NCBI GenBank assembly: GCA_013368325.1
Contig: JAACJK010000113.1
Location: 1-64,000, forward strand
Length of the DNA: 64,000 nt
Source: Ephemerocybe angulata
Lineage: Eukaryota > Basidiomycota > Agaricomycetes > Agaricales > Psathyrellaceae
Direction of reading: 5' to 3'
The notes under the pieces were generated by a model, which was given only the letters and a program-made list of their open reading frames with translations, was not told the DNA's origin and did no database searches. This document shows, piece after piece, positions 9,692-21,060 of this stretch. Positions within the stretch are counted from its first letter, which is position 1. Every line of letters begins with the position of its first letter. The translations under genes were made by a program, and so were the position numbers.

Positions 9692-11191
9692 ATGACCCCC
9701 GAATCCCCATTGCCAGGGCATTTGACGCGTCCTAATACCATACGACACGTCCCTCCCGAACTCCTCGCCATCATCTTCAAAAATGTTGGGCTCGAGCACC
9801 CACGCAGGCTGGTCAACATCGTGAGCGTTTGCAGGGAATGGCGCGACATCATATACAACTACCCGAAATTCTGGACGACGCTTATCCTTCACGCCGGCGA
9901 ACCACGCTCGACCCCAAACACGGATGTGGTCGCGTTCCTCAAACGATGGTTTGCCCATGCGAAGAACCTCCCACTGAAGCTGAACATGGCCGTGGTCCCG
10001 GCGCGTCCTTCCGCCATCGAACTACAGAACCTAACGGAGTATCTGGTATCCCACCAATGGCGTAGCCTTCTATTCGAACTTCGAGACGGCCGTACCTCTC
10101 AAAACCAGTACTCCCGACCAGACGCATGGCCCTGGCTCAACACCTTATTTAACGCTACGAAAGACCAGCCGGATTGCTGGTCTGAGCTCGAAGAACTGCA
10201 GATGATTGCTACGGAACTGAATCCCAGGCACATGCCCATCCTGTCTCTCAACAAGATCGCCCCCAACTTGAAGCGCCTCAGAATCCACTTCGACCGAATC
10301 CCCAGCGTGGCCTACCTCAACTCGACACATATCAACATGAAGAACCTTGTTAGCCTTAACCTCGACGGAGAGATTGGGTGGGACAACCACGACGCCATGC
10401 TCATGTTCTACTTCCGCACCATCATGGAATCCAATAACCTCGAATCCTTCAAGATAATCGACTACTACCAAAGCCTCACGGTCCCAACATTTGAATTCTC
10501 CACATTCGTTTCTTCATTCCCTGTATCCAACCTCACACTTTCGCATATCGCGCTGCACGACAGCCCAACCGTCCGCTTCATCCTCAAAAACCTGTCGCTC
10601 CCCGCCCTGGTCTCCGTCTCCATGACTAGGACACATTTCGACGCCATTTTCGAGTCCTGCCCTCTTCCACTCCACCAATCGCTTTCCCGGCTCATTGAAC
10701 TCTCCGGTTGCAACCTCGAGGAACTTAAGCTGGATCACGCCGTCATCTCAGAGGAAGGGCTGCTTGCCCTTCTCCCCGTCATGCCAACGCTTCAAACCCT
10801 GTCATTGGATTCGGCATTCCGCAACTCTACCAAGGCGGTCGCGTTCCTCGCCGGATTGAGGGGTGGAAAGGAGGACAGCAAGCTGCTACCGTGCCTCAGA
10901 AGCTTGTCGATCTCCGTTGGAGCGTGGATCACTCCCACCTTGAGCCTGCAGTTGAAGAGTGAATTCCTGAGGGTCGTTTGCGATCCTAGGAGGTGGTGGA
11001 AAACCACGGCAATTGAAGGAGATAGTACGCTGGTGTCGGAGAGGTTTGCGAAGATCACTACTGCGAAGCTGTCGCTCCACCATATGGATGAATCGACATC
11101 CACCCTATATGCCCGTCCTGCCCCAAATCGTATCCTGGCGCCGAGAAAGGAGTTAAGAGGCGGGGCCCAGGAAAAGAGAGCTTTTCGTTAA
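9692..11191 (+). CDS. F-box protein 2 with leucine-rich repeats, intact
   Basis: A single uninterrupted frame of 499 aa. An F-box lies at about residues 16-62 (HVPPELLAIIFKNVGLE ... IVSVCREWRDIIYNYPKFWTTL). Irregular leucine-rich repeats follow (LEELQMIATEL, LKRLRIHFDRIP, LVSLNLDGEIGW, LTLSHIALHD, LPALVSVSMT, LEELKLDHAVI, LQTLSLDSAF), with a DPRRWWKTTA motif near the C-terminus. The F-box should bind Skp1 and the repeats choose a substrate (family knowledge). It is a tandem paralogue of F-box protein 1, only 268 bp upstream, and codes for the intact form of the same architecture. Confidence 0.85.
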   Translation: MTPESPLPGHLTRPNTIRHVPPELLAIIFKNVGLEHPRRLVNIVSVCREWRDIIYNYPKFWTTLILHAGEPRSTPNTDVVAFLKRWFAHAKNLPLKLNMAVVPARPSAIELQNLTEYLVSHQWRSLLFELRDGRTSQNQYSRPDAWPWLNTLFNATKDQPDCWSELEELQMIATELNPRHMPILSLNKIAPNLKRLRIHFDRIPSVAYLNSTHINMKNLVSLNLDGEIGWDNHDAMLMFYFRTIMESNNLESFKIIDYYQSLTVPTFEFSTFVSSFPVSNLTLSHIALHDSPTVRFILKNLSLPALVSVSMTRTHFDAIFESCPLPLHQSLSRLIELSGCNLEELKLDHAVISEEGLLALLPVMPTLQTLSLDSAFRNSTKAVAFLAGLRGGKEDSKLLPCLRSLSISVGAWITPTLSLQLKSEFLRVVCDPRRWWKTTAIEGDSTLVSERFAKITTAKLSLHHMDESTSTLYARPAPNRILAPRKELRGGAQEKRAFR

Positions 11192-12244
11192 GATGCCACT
11201 TCCATCCTATTATCATTATCACTTATTTTCCGGTTGTATTCCGTTCAAATTGTTCGGTGCAGTTGACCTTCTAACATGGCAGTAATGAGACCCTCGTTGC
11301 TTCGGAAACTTGGTATTCAGTATGCTTGTGAGTGAGTACCTTCCGGCAAGTCTCCATGGTGGCATGGTCGGAGGTATGGGTGACAGGTCAGCTATGGACA
11401 TATTCCCATGCCTAAAGGTCCGGGAGGATACCAACTCAAGCTTGGAGGCCCCCAGAAAAAAGGAAGACCCCAATCGTGGCGGTATCGTTTGACCAGGCTT
11501 TGGGAAAGTGTCAGTCTAAGCGCCGAGGCCCCGTGGGATCTTTCCACGTGCACGGACCAGCGGGAGGGCACTTTAACGTAGATACTAGAGGCTCACCAGG
11601 GTATCTTCCGCTTCCCCATCTCAACCAGTCCTGTTGGTCCAACGTAGCCCCTCCCAAGGAACACTCTTGTTAGGTCATTGCTGACACACACGGCGAGCTT
11701 GACGAACTTGGTCACATATACATCCGACGGCGATCGTTCTCTTCTCTGGCACTCGGATAGATACGCTAGGCGAAATTCTTACCGTAATCGACTCGTTTTA
11801 CACCACCACAAGATTTGACGACCTCAGATCCGAACTTCGGTAGTCTACCACAGGGAACTAAGTTGCACTCATCGAGCTTCCTGCATTTTTTGCGTCAGGG
11901 ATGGACGAAGGCTTTATTCTTGGCCCAGGGCTTGGAATGATGCTGCGGAAGTGAATGCCTTACAGGCGGCAGAGCCTCCTAGAGCTCTCAAAGCTGCATG
12001 GCAGGCGAGGCTTGTTGATAAGGTCTGTTGTTACCTTGCAAATCTTGCATGGACCAATTGATTGGCGACTTCGTCTACTTCTGTGGCTCATCCACTCTTG
12101 CCATGGGTACTTAGGTTTCCGGGATCCCAAGCACTTTAGCTTGGACCAGACCAGACATTCTTAAACTCGCTCTCACTGCTTAAGCCCTCTGCCACCACTC
12201 CCTCCATACGTACCCGTACGCTCGCTACCTCAAACCTAGTCGAG
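11192..12244. other. Intergenic, no gene recognised
   Basis: About 1.05 kb. Short frames at 11310-11673 and 11955-12164 lack start context, introns and domains. No repeat family is obvious. The end of the stretch should hold the promoter of the 12.2-kb hypothetical gene. Confidence 0.4.
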
Positions 12245-13653
12245 ATGACCTTGAATGCTCGGACTAGAGAGGATGGGACCCTTCAGTATCCTGACCTCGA
12301 ATGTGGATACTTAGGCATCATAGACTGTATAGAGGATGAGGATGAGCAGGCTTCTCCTGTGTCATTTGGTAAGTCTCCGTACTCTCTTACTTACCTACGT
12401 ATCCTGATTCTCTGCATTAGCGCTAGATTTGGATGACCCGTGGTTCAATTCCAATGTTGCGGATGTCTTTCGAGATGAGACAATCGCCGACATACTTGAG
12501 AGAGAGAACAGTGCGCATCCGCACCCCATCTTGATTCTCACAGCTGACGGCCTCTTCTCTAGCATATCTCGTCACCAGAACAAGGTCTCCAGTGTACGAA
12601 GCGGCCTCGCCCTCCAGAAACGTCGAGCAATGGGAGGAATCTTCAGTGAGGCACATTACCAGACCGTCCCCTCCAGCTATCTCGCCCTTGGCGTTCCAGT
12701 CCGACAAAGCATCGAACGCCGAGGGAGGCAATGTTCCAATGGCGATGAACGAGGATTCTAGGGCTGTACAGGGCGAGCCTATCCTTCATCCTCATATTAA
12801 GAAGGCTACTTTGGCCGCCACTCCGACTGGAGCCCAACCACCGCCACGTCAAAGTCCGTTTGCCACTGCACCACCAGGGAGGTCCATCTATTCTGTTGCT
12901 GGCAACAGCCCTGAAACGCGCCGTAGACCGTATCATTCCAGTATTCAGGCTTCACCATCCCCCATACGGCAAACTGCCGACAGTTTTAACGAAACCGGTC
13001 ATCTGAAAATGGTAGCCCCAGATGCGACCGTGCCCGTCTCACTAGATGGATCCAGTGGCAACCAGACCCAAGTCGTCAAGCGCTCGAAAAGGATCGCCAA
13101 TGCGAAGAAGGTAGCATGGAAAGCGAAGAAAGGCTCAATGGACTTGGTCCTAACTGCAAAGAAGACTCCTGCAAAGAAAGCAGCAAGGGCTCATTCTTGT
13201 CGGAAGAGAAAGGTTCGAAAGGGCGTCAACAAAATTCGAAGTCATGGTCGCACTACCAGTCTCACGGCTGCTCAGGGCTTTGGCTGCGAAACCCAAGGCT
13301 CAAATGGTAGCGCTTCTTACGAGTCCTTCTGGAAGAAACTATCTTCTGGGCAACTCTCAGCTCCAACGACTGTCAAGAAGCCCACAATTGCTCCTGACAC
13401 CGGATCGAGCCCCCCATCTATTCAATCCACCCTTCTGAACACCACTGTTACTCAAGTCGCTACCTACCGGGACCTGGCGGAAGCGAACCCCATTGACTTA
13501 GCCTCCAGTACATCCACCACTACGGAACCGACCCAGGCCACCTTTGCGTTCGAGAACACCTTCGCAGGGGCGGCGCTTAATCCTGAATGTCATCACCATT
13601 GGGGGAAGATGGCCGTGCATTGGATGGGCGATGATCCAACTCCTCGCAATTAA
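12245..13653 (+). CDS. Hypothetical nuclear-type protein, 433 aa, three exons
   Basis: Not recognised. Exons are 12245-12368, 12421-12591 and 12647-13653. The introns are 52 nt (GTAAGT...TTAG) and 55 nt (GTGTAC...TTCAG). The coding sum is 1302 nt, exactly 434 codons. The first 100 residues are acidic (IEDEDEQ, LDLDDPWFNSNVADVF). The middle is Ser/Pro-rich and disordered. Residues around 200-255 are strongly basic (KRSKRIANAKKVAWKAKKG, KKTPAKKAAR, RKRKVRKG), which looks like a nuclear-localisation or nucleic-acid-binding patch. The C-terminus contains an aromatic/His stretch (HHHWGKMAVHWMGDD). No known domain is visible. Its position among HMG-box genes and its acidic-basic layout suggest a nuclear role, but that is inference only. 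Confidence 0.6.
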
Positions 13654-13876
13654 GCCCCATGGGACTCTTGCTTTGATCCATAACTATTTCGCTGTTTTGC
13701 TACGAGTATCTTGTTGTCCTTATTTAACTAAACATCCTTACTCCCTTTCATCTCACACTGTTGACATCTTGTTCCTACTCTGACTGGTGTATTTTGGTCA
13801 TGCGTCCTCATGTTCCCGGGGTGATTCAATGCAGCTTGACTCTCTTGGCTATTTATCTTGCTAATACACTCTGTCA

Positions 13877-15865
13877 TCATGGGGCTTGGGCCTTTAGCTT
13901 TGGTAGTAGTTCCCCTAACGACTTCGGGTCTAGTTTTGACAACTGCGGATACTCAACCTGTATAGGATCGGCAGGCGTTAACAGCAGTATACTTCGAAGG
14001 AGTTGAAGACGCACGATAGCCAATGATGGGCAGAGCTGCACGAGCCCATAGGCTGCTGTCTGAAGAAGTGCTGTTAAACACCTTTGGTTGTCTTCGATAC
14101 TCGATGGGTTGAGTGGGCGTAAACCTTCAACATCGACTGCGGAAGAGCAAGTTGAACAGAGCATCAATGGTAAGGGGATGCAGAGCTTACCATTCTCTAA
14201 GTAGCCAGTAGGCTTCAGAGCCTCTCGAACGTCACCTTCATCCTCGTCGTCGGAGTCTCCTTGGTTTGCAGGAACTTCAAACTGGTATGGGGAGGCCGTT
14301 GTAGATCCGTCTGAAGGATCTGAAACCATCGTAACCCAGCAGCGCACCAACGCATCCAAGATTGTGAGCCTCCATCCGTGTATACGCGGTGCGCATACTC
14401 GCATCAGGGGGATGAGGGCCCGCAAAGCAGAGTTTTGGAGTTGAAGTTGTAGAAGATCGAGGGATGGTCGACCGGGGATGGGCCCTTGATTGGACGGGAG
14501 GGTAAGTGGGTGAAGAAGTTGCGGCAGTAAGGACTATAGATAGCCATAGTTTAGACATTTGAAAATGGGTGGACCTTTGAAACTCACCTGAAGGAATCTG
14601 GTGCAGCCGATGTCGAGCGCCTGGATAAGTTCTGGGAGCGCATCAAGGGTTGCTCTAATGGCTTCCGGTTTGTCGAAGGTATACGTCCAGATATTGTCGA
14701 TGATGCCCTCCCCTAAGAGTTCAGTGAGATTGTCGAATCGATCCTTAGAGCCCTCGGAAGTGGTCAGGAGAGTCAAGCTTAAGGACTGTGATATCGATAG
14801 TCGAAGGATTGTGGGGGAGAGGGGTGAGTCTTGGTGAGCGAGGATCTTTCTGAAAGACTGGAAGCGAGCGAGAGTCAGTATTCCGACAGATATATAAAGG
14901 GAACTACAGGCCCACAGATTTCAGAAGGCCATGGATCCCTGTCGTTTTCAAGAGGTTTGGAGATACATCGCGCAGCATGCGTTGAGCGACAAGCAGACCC
15001 CATAGTTTGTACCTAGGTTGGTAGTCGTCCAGGAAGGTCATGACTGGTGGGACGATGAGATGCCAAACGTCCATGTAGGTTCCTGGCTAGAGATAGACGA
15101 AGGGGTTGGATAAAGCAAGCTGATAGCTAAACGCGTTTGACTCACCTCGATGTTGTCTATGCACCAATAGACAATTGCTCCCAATCCAATCGTATTCTTC
15201 CATATCTGGCCCTCGCTCTCAAAGAAATCCTGGGTAATAGACGAGACTCCTCCTTGCTGAGGTGGTCTTCCGACTTTGGATGGTGGAAGGCTTCGCCCAG
15301 TTGCGGGGTTGATGTGTGGATGGGGATTTGACGCGCGGAATATGGGCTTGACGATGTGCTCGAGGACATGTTTCACGAGTGCCCCTTTCCGCGGTGTATC
15401 AAGGGACAACAGAATCTCTGGCACTCGGGTAAGGGCGGGTACCTCGTAGACGTAGATGGTATACTACCTTGGGCGCTAGCTTTGGAACTGGGCGTAATCC
15501 AAGGCGTCTCGTTTCCAAGAACGTTGCGTTCCTCCTCATAGGCGGCGTGGCCGTCGTCTCCACATAAAGACGCGACATCGTAGGCGAAAGGTGACACTTT
15601 CGCGACGACCTTCCCAAGGGCTTCAATATCAATGTCCTTAATTTGTCTCAGCAAGTTGTAAGTTTGAAGCATCCAATTCCCCTACCTCATATCGTCCCTG
15701 TAGAGCCAATTTGAGATCGTTCAGCCGCGAGGGTGCTTTCTGGGTCCAGCTTTGCAAAGCTTCTTGCTGTTGTGGGGTTGCATTCTCGTATTTCTTAAAT
15801 TCCTGGGGAAGGTCGAGGGACTCTAAGAGCTCAGGAAGAAGGTGGTGGTGAGAAGAGGTAGCCAT
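13877..15865 (-). CDS. TTI2-like protein (TEL2-interacting protein 2, ARM-type)
   Basis: Probable third subunit of the TEL2-TTI1-TTI2 co-chaperone, which matures PIKK kinases (TOR, ATM/ATR, SMG1). Seven exons on the minus strand: 15865-15686, 15636-15468, 15417-15146, 15086-14916, 14857-14588, 14533-14191 and 14136-13877. They sum to 1665 nt (554 aa) in one frame. Helical, ARM-like sequence runs throughout. Diagnostic stretches are GALVKHVLEHIVKPIFR, MDVWHLIVPPVMTFLDDYQP and ALPELIQALDIGCTRFLQ, followed by a helix ending ALRALIPLMRVCAPRIHGW. The DDYQPRYKLWG segment matches the central motif of fungal TTI2 proteins. All introns are 49-59 nt. Unlike several neighbours it is fully intact. The family assignment is from recalled motif patterns, not a search. 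Confidence 0.7.
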
Positions 15866-17654
15866 TGGCCGGGGCATCAATCCTTCGGAGATTCAATGAC
15901 ACCAGCGAAGTCGACTTTGGGGGGCTTAAAAATTGGAGTCAAAACCATGGAATAAAAATCCTGAGGCTCTAGCAGGGACTATATATCTTCATCTGTGCCT
16001 TTGAGGGAGTATCACTCGAGTACCAAGTTGGAGAATGGGTGAAGCCAAAAGAGATAGGGGTTAGGATATTTGTGCATGCATAATCCCACCGGTGACGGAA
16101 TCTCAAAATCCTGGGTTGCGATTGGCTGAAGGCTGGGGAGCGTTTAGGCTCTGTCGCAAAGTGGCTGCCAGATTGAAAGGTCCCAAGATGCATGCCAGGT
16201 GCCTCTCCTCGACTTAGGCCTCTTCTCATGAGTGTAACTCTCCTCTCCGTGTAAACGCAAAGGACCCCGAGGGATACAAGGCGACTCGATCCTAGCTCTG
16301 GGCGTTAAATTTGGAAGAAACCCTACGCGATACACTCGTAGTCCAGGGCTCGGACCGCCCGCGCGACATCTTCTACCAGAGGAGCTTCAACGACCTGGGG
16401 AGACCTTGACATCCTCAATAAAACGCCTCGGCCTTGAAGGATATCAATAAACGCCCCCTAGATAGCTTCAAGGACGGTCGATTACGACGCGTTGTCCCAG
16501 CATGCACGAAAGTCGCCGCTTGTGTCCTGTGGCCCGGCGGAAGAAACATTCGTCTGGGCGGTAACGCAGGTAGGCCGAATCCCCAAAGGTGTGCGGGTTG
16601 TCCTGCGGGAAAGAAGCCTCCATGTGAGTACCACTTCTCTCTTCGTATGGAGGATTTGAACCTAGCGTTGGGTAGGTCTCCGTAGAGCTTCGAAGGCCCC
16701 CATACTGTGGAAGCCATCGGTGTACGCCCGACGCCCTTGCTCCGAGCTTACAGTGACATTGTGGACACGGGGGCGTCTACCAATGTATCCTATTGCCGTG
16801 TCACTGAGGTTCTTGCCCAATAAAGGACTTTCCCTCCAGTGAACGCCCAAAGGTAATATTGATTATCGCCTGAGTTAACGCCCACTAGCCCTCTGAATCG
16901 TAGAGGCACTTTCTGGAGCGGAACTCGTCGCGCCGGAGGTGGAGGAGCGCGACTAGCAACGCCTACTAGGCATCAAGGACCTTGTGAGTTTCTTGAAAGA
17001 CGGCCTGAAGCAGTGATCGCGTGGCGACTAGGGCTCACGACAGGCCTTCCTGGTTTGTGAGGATGTGAATCGTTATCCTCCATGATGGTCCTATACTAGG
17101 TTCAGGTAAGTACGTTTAGACTCCTAAATATGACCTGGGATTCACTGTGCGCGGTTCCATGCCTAGGCTAAATGGTTGGCGGTCTTGGTATCCCTGTCAG
17201 GATAGTGTCATCTGAGCACGGCGCGCTCGACACTCGCACCCTTCATTCGCCTACCTGATCCCAAGGTCGAAATGCTAGGAATGCGCGCTAACCTCGACAG
17301 GTCGCTGCGGCATCGAAAGTTGTCTGGTTGTAGCAGTTCGCCCATGACCGGATGGTGGCGGATAATCTATCTCCCCATCTAGCAACACTGCCTACAACAC
17401 TGCCTACTCCAGCAGGCAAAGGAGGTTTGTGCATTTCGTGTAAACAGAATGAGCGAGGGTGCCAGCCTTGGTAATAAAGCCCCTAATGACGCGCTCACGT
17501 TTTTGATGGCAAGGTTCGGCTACCGCATTGGCAGTCGCGACGCCGTCTTTCGCTCTTACTTCTTCCTCTGCGACCTTTCGTACATTTTTCTACGGCTAAT
17601 AGACGCAGAATACCTTTATATACCCCACCCCATCATTACAGACCGTCCGCAGTC
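15866..17654. other. Long intergenic spacer
   Basis: About 1.8 kb with no supported gene. Many short frames occur, none with start context or splice signals. A run resembling a tRNA T-loop around 16650 does not fold into a tRNA. The last 50 bases hold a TATA-like element for the next HMG-box gene. Confidence 0.4.
17615..17622 (+). promoter_or_regulatory. TATA box of HMG-box gene 2
   Basis: TTTATATA lies about 33 nt upstream of the ATG at 17655, implying a very short 5' leader. Confidence 0.5.
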
Positions 17655-20031
17655 ATGAACGATCACCAGATGGGATCTTTGCCTCCGTCCTGCCAGTATC
17701 CAGTTATCTACCAGTCCACCCCGGGACAAAGCACCTCCTCAGCTCAGCAAGCTCCCCAGATTCAGCCTCAAGGTAAGACTCACTCTTAGCTCTTTAACTG
17801 CCGAATCTAATGGTGAAATCAGGGTATCCCGTGCCAGGATACTACCCTTACGGTCAGGGTCCTCAATTCTACCCTGCAGTTCATCCCTTCATGCCACAGC
17901 ACGGTACGACGAATCGACGACGTATAAATGCTTGATAACTGACCATAGACTAGCGTACTACCCTATCGCTCCAAATTCCTACCCATATACCCCTCCGCAG
18001 GGACTTGGTGGCGGCCAACTTCAAGCACAAGTGAACCCCTACCCGGGGATGAGTGGCACATATCAAACACCATACCATTACGCGCCAAACCACTGGCAGT
18101 CACCCTCAAATCAAGGAAGCTTCCAGGGATCTGGTTCTTTGCCTGTTCTGCCGTCTGCTGTTGACCAGAGGACCCCGCAACTTCAAGCGCAGACGAACGC
18201 GATGATTGAACAGTGGAGATACCAGACTACCGGTGGCATTGCTCAAAGCGCGCCATCCGACGCGCCTTCTCCCTCTAACCGAGTCGAACTCATTGGTGGC
18301 TCGAGTTCTCGCCCCGATCTGACGCTTACTAGGAATGTGCCTGCCTCAATCGTCGACAGGCGGCTCGATTCGCCCAGCCCAGTTGGCAGTCACGACGTGA
18401 ACTCGCCAGCTGCGTCCAGTGGGACCACGCTTTTCTCACCCAATCCGTCGGCTGTGAGTCCCGCAACCACGACCCCCAGCTCCTATACGCCCCCTCCGAT
18501 TGCTTCATCGTCGAGTGGTCTGCCCGCCGACGGTGCCGGCGTAGACCCGGCGGATGAGGTCGCACGAGAGATTGCCCATCTGCTTGAACTCTGCCATCGC
18601 AAGGAAAACCCTCGGCCCCTTTGCGACTATCAGCTTTATCAATCTGACTATTGCGAGAGGAAGAGGATAGAGACACATGGCTCTGCGGCACCCTTGAAAA
18701 AGGGTAAAAACCCAGGAGGCGCAGATGGAAAGCAGAGGATGAAGGAGGCGTCGGCTGCCTGGCGCGAACTGCCCGAAGAATGCTCAGAGAGAAAGGCGTA
18801 CGTCGATAAGGCTGCGCGTTTAGACAAGGAGTACCGCATTGCCAATCCGGAGGGATACAAGCCTTTCGCCCAGGGCGATGTTCCGGAGACTATGCAGGCG
18901 TTTCAGAGGGTCTTGGATGCCATGAAGAAATCAGGCGGGCGTTACGCCGAGCTTCAAGAGCTCTTGCTTAAAACTTGGGAGATTGTGCGAGAAAAAAGGG
19001 CCTTTAAAATTGTCAAGGAGAACTTTGGGAAGGCCCCAGAGTCGCAGGAGACTGGGAAGGGCAAGAAGGCTGTGAAGATAGTGACAATTACGAAGACGCA
19101 TCTGACCCTTGTAGGGGAGCTCGACTTGCTCCGTTCGCAAGCAAATTCGGCTGCTACTAGCACTACTAGGGCTGATTTGAAGCGCTCGAGAGTTGAAGAA
19201 GCCGCCGCGGCGAGTGCACCAGTTGCCTCAGGCTCCAAACGCCCCACGAAGAAGCCCCGACAGGGAAGGTCGACTTTCAATAATGCTGCGATGCAGCCTC
19301 CTCCGTTACCTGCGCCTGAGGCTCCCCTCCAGGCTCTTTCTGACGAGACCATTGAGCCCACTGTTCCAGACGGCGCTGTCGTCGCAGAAGAGAACGAGTT
19401 CTCTTATACGGCAGATAATGCTTCCAGCGGTGGAGACCCCGCTACGCCTGAGGTAGGCGACGCTGCCCTCGATGGTGACAATGACACCGCTGCGCCTGAA
19501 CAAGAACCTGCAACCGTCGCTGGTGATATCCAGACCTCCAACACGACGGGGGATGCTTCCAACCCGACACGTTCCGCAACACCTGCTCCCCAGGAAGAGG
19601 CGCAGCCCAGCGTCGTCGATGATTCTTCGCGAACGAACGACGCACAGGCCTGCGTCGAAACTGATACCCACAGCGAGGAATTCGTGGCCCAAGTCTTCCA
19701 GCTTCAAGGCTTCTTGGCTCTGGATACCCAGAACGCGTTCGATTGGAGCACTTTACTCGCGCAGAATACTCCGCTCCCTTATGAGGATGACGAAGAGGAG
19801 TTTGAGCACCCTATTACGGCGAATCTTAGGGACATTGAGGGCATCGCTCCCATATACCCTGGCCCGGTGGAATTTACCGGAGAGCCCTTCACCTCAGCCC
19901 AAGGCCAACTTCAAGTGTCCGTACAGGACGACGCCAGAGCTTCTTATAGGGTTCCTGTCAATGAAGCTCCTGCCCCAGCAAGAGGCTCTATGGAAGAGGC
20001 CTTCGACTTCAGCGAGTTCGATGATATTTGA
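17655..20031 (+). CDS. HMG-box-like protein 2, 758 aa, three exons
   Basis: Exons are 17655-17772, 17823-17903 and 17954-20031, with two 50-nt introns and a coding sum of 759 codons. The N-terminal third is Tyr/Pro/Gln-rich (YPVPGYYPYGQGPQFYP, SYPYTPPQG) and resembles prion-like activation domains. A divergent HMG-like box lies near residues 285-355: NPRPLCDYQLYQSDYCERKR, then a Lys/Gly loop, then EASAAWRELPEECSERKAYV and EYRIANPEGYKP. A basic region follows (KKGKNPG earlier; SGSKRPTKKPRQGR later, a likely nuclear signal). A long acidic tail ends RGSMEEAFDFSEFDDI. The acidic/aromatic tail could activate transcription (inference). The box is weaker than in HMG proteins 1, 3 and 4, so the call is less certain. 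Confidence 0.7.
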
Positions 20032-20528
20032 ACGAAGCCGACTACCACCCAAGTTTGTTCAGGCGCACGTCGTCCTGCTATCATATTCCTATGTGCTCTA
20101 TATATTCACTGTAGTTCTACTTCACATCTCCTTTTCAGCATACCCTGCATTTTTGGATACCTTTTTTACGATTCACTTTACGCTTTGGATACCTCTCTCA
20201 TGAACCTGCTTACGACAGTACCCTCCCATGTACTTAGTGTATATTACATCTAGTGTATGTACTCTAGAGCCCTCCATCGAGACCGTCCAAGGTCGCGATG
20301 CTCTCGATGCCGATGTCACTCCCCTACTACCTTATCTTTTATGTATTCCCATGTTCTATTCACCCCTTCTTTCCAATGCAAACCCATTAAAAAAACCTTC
20401 TGCTGCACACGCGATTTCGCGTGATATACCACGCATTGTTCGCGCGATGCATATCCCTGTAGCACCGGTGGACACGAACGGGAGAACTCATCGACCCCGA
20501 GCCGAAGAAGGTAATGATACAAGACGAA
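20032..20528. other. Convergent intergenic, HMG-box gene 2 / small orphan gene
   Basis: T-rich 3' flank of HMG-box gene 2. Frames that continue past its stop (20031) are shadow frames. Nothing else is seen. Confidence 0.4.
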
Positions 20529-20995
20529 TCATCGATGACTCAAGTAGCTCTTTCCAAGGCCGGTGGGATAGCAGCCTCCAGCCCTGTGTACCCGTAGGAG
20601 TCTCGTCGTTCCGTCCTGGAAGCCCTCGGCAGGATCACAAACCCACGAAAGGTTCGAGTCCAGCGGGCACCCTGACCCACTGCTGCTGGAAGTCAGCTCC
20701 AACGACGCGGAGTAGCCGCCTAAGGCGTTCGAGGATCCCATGCCGAAGCGGGAAGTGAGGGGATGGCGCCGTACTCACTCGTGCAGGTGCATGAGCACGA
20801 GAAGTGCGAAGCCGCAACGAAGCCGCTCGCTCTATCAAAGGCGCAGTGGTCCAGGGCTTCCCGGTCCATCTTAGGGAAATTCGAGTGGAAACATTCACTC
20901 TTCATGGAAGGGGACATGGAGATGGTGGAGATGGAGAGGCATCCGTGTTCCAATGTGGAATGGATGAAGGAGAGGGTAGAGATAGTTAGTTCCAT
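20529..20995 (-). CDS. Small Cys-rich hypothetical protein, two exons
   Basis: Not recognised. Exon 1 is 20995-20779 and exon 2 is 20719-20529. They are separated by a 59-nt intron with a perfect GTGAGT donor and a CTTAG acceptor. Together they give 136 codons including stop. A CTATATAAG element lies 57 nt upstream of the ATG on the same strand. The product is Ser- and Cys-rich (HGCLS, ECFHSNF, DHCAFD, SCSCTCT, GCPLDSN, WVCDP). The N-terminus is mildly hydrophobic but is not a clear signal peptide. Support comes from core promoter, intron and frame agreeing, not from homology. It may be lineage-specific. Confidence 0.45.
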
Positions 20996-21051
20996 GGCAA
21001 TTTGGTGAAATTGGTTGGTATGGTTGGTTGGGTTTCGACGATGTGAGCAGT

Positions 21052-21060
21052 CTTATATAG
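21052..21060 (-). promoter_or_regulatory. TATA box of the small orphan gene
   Basis: CTATATAAG on the minus strand, 57 nt before the ATG at 20995. The spacing fits a basidiomycete TATA promoter. Confidence 0.5.

Noticed and set aside
12592..12646. Frameshift in the 12.2-kb hypothetical gene
   Set aside because: A normal 55-nt GT-AG intron explains the frame change and makes the total coding length divisible by three.
16630..16720. tRNA-like T-loop (GGTTCAAATCC on the minus strand)
   Set aside because: The flanking bases do not form the T-stem, and no acceptor or anticodon arm could be built.
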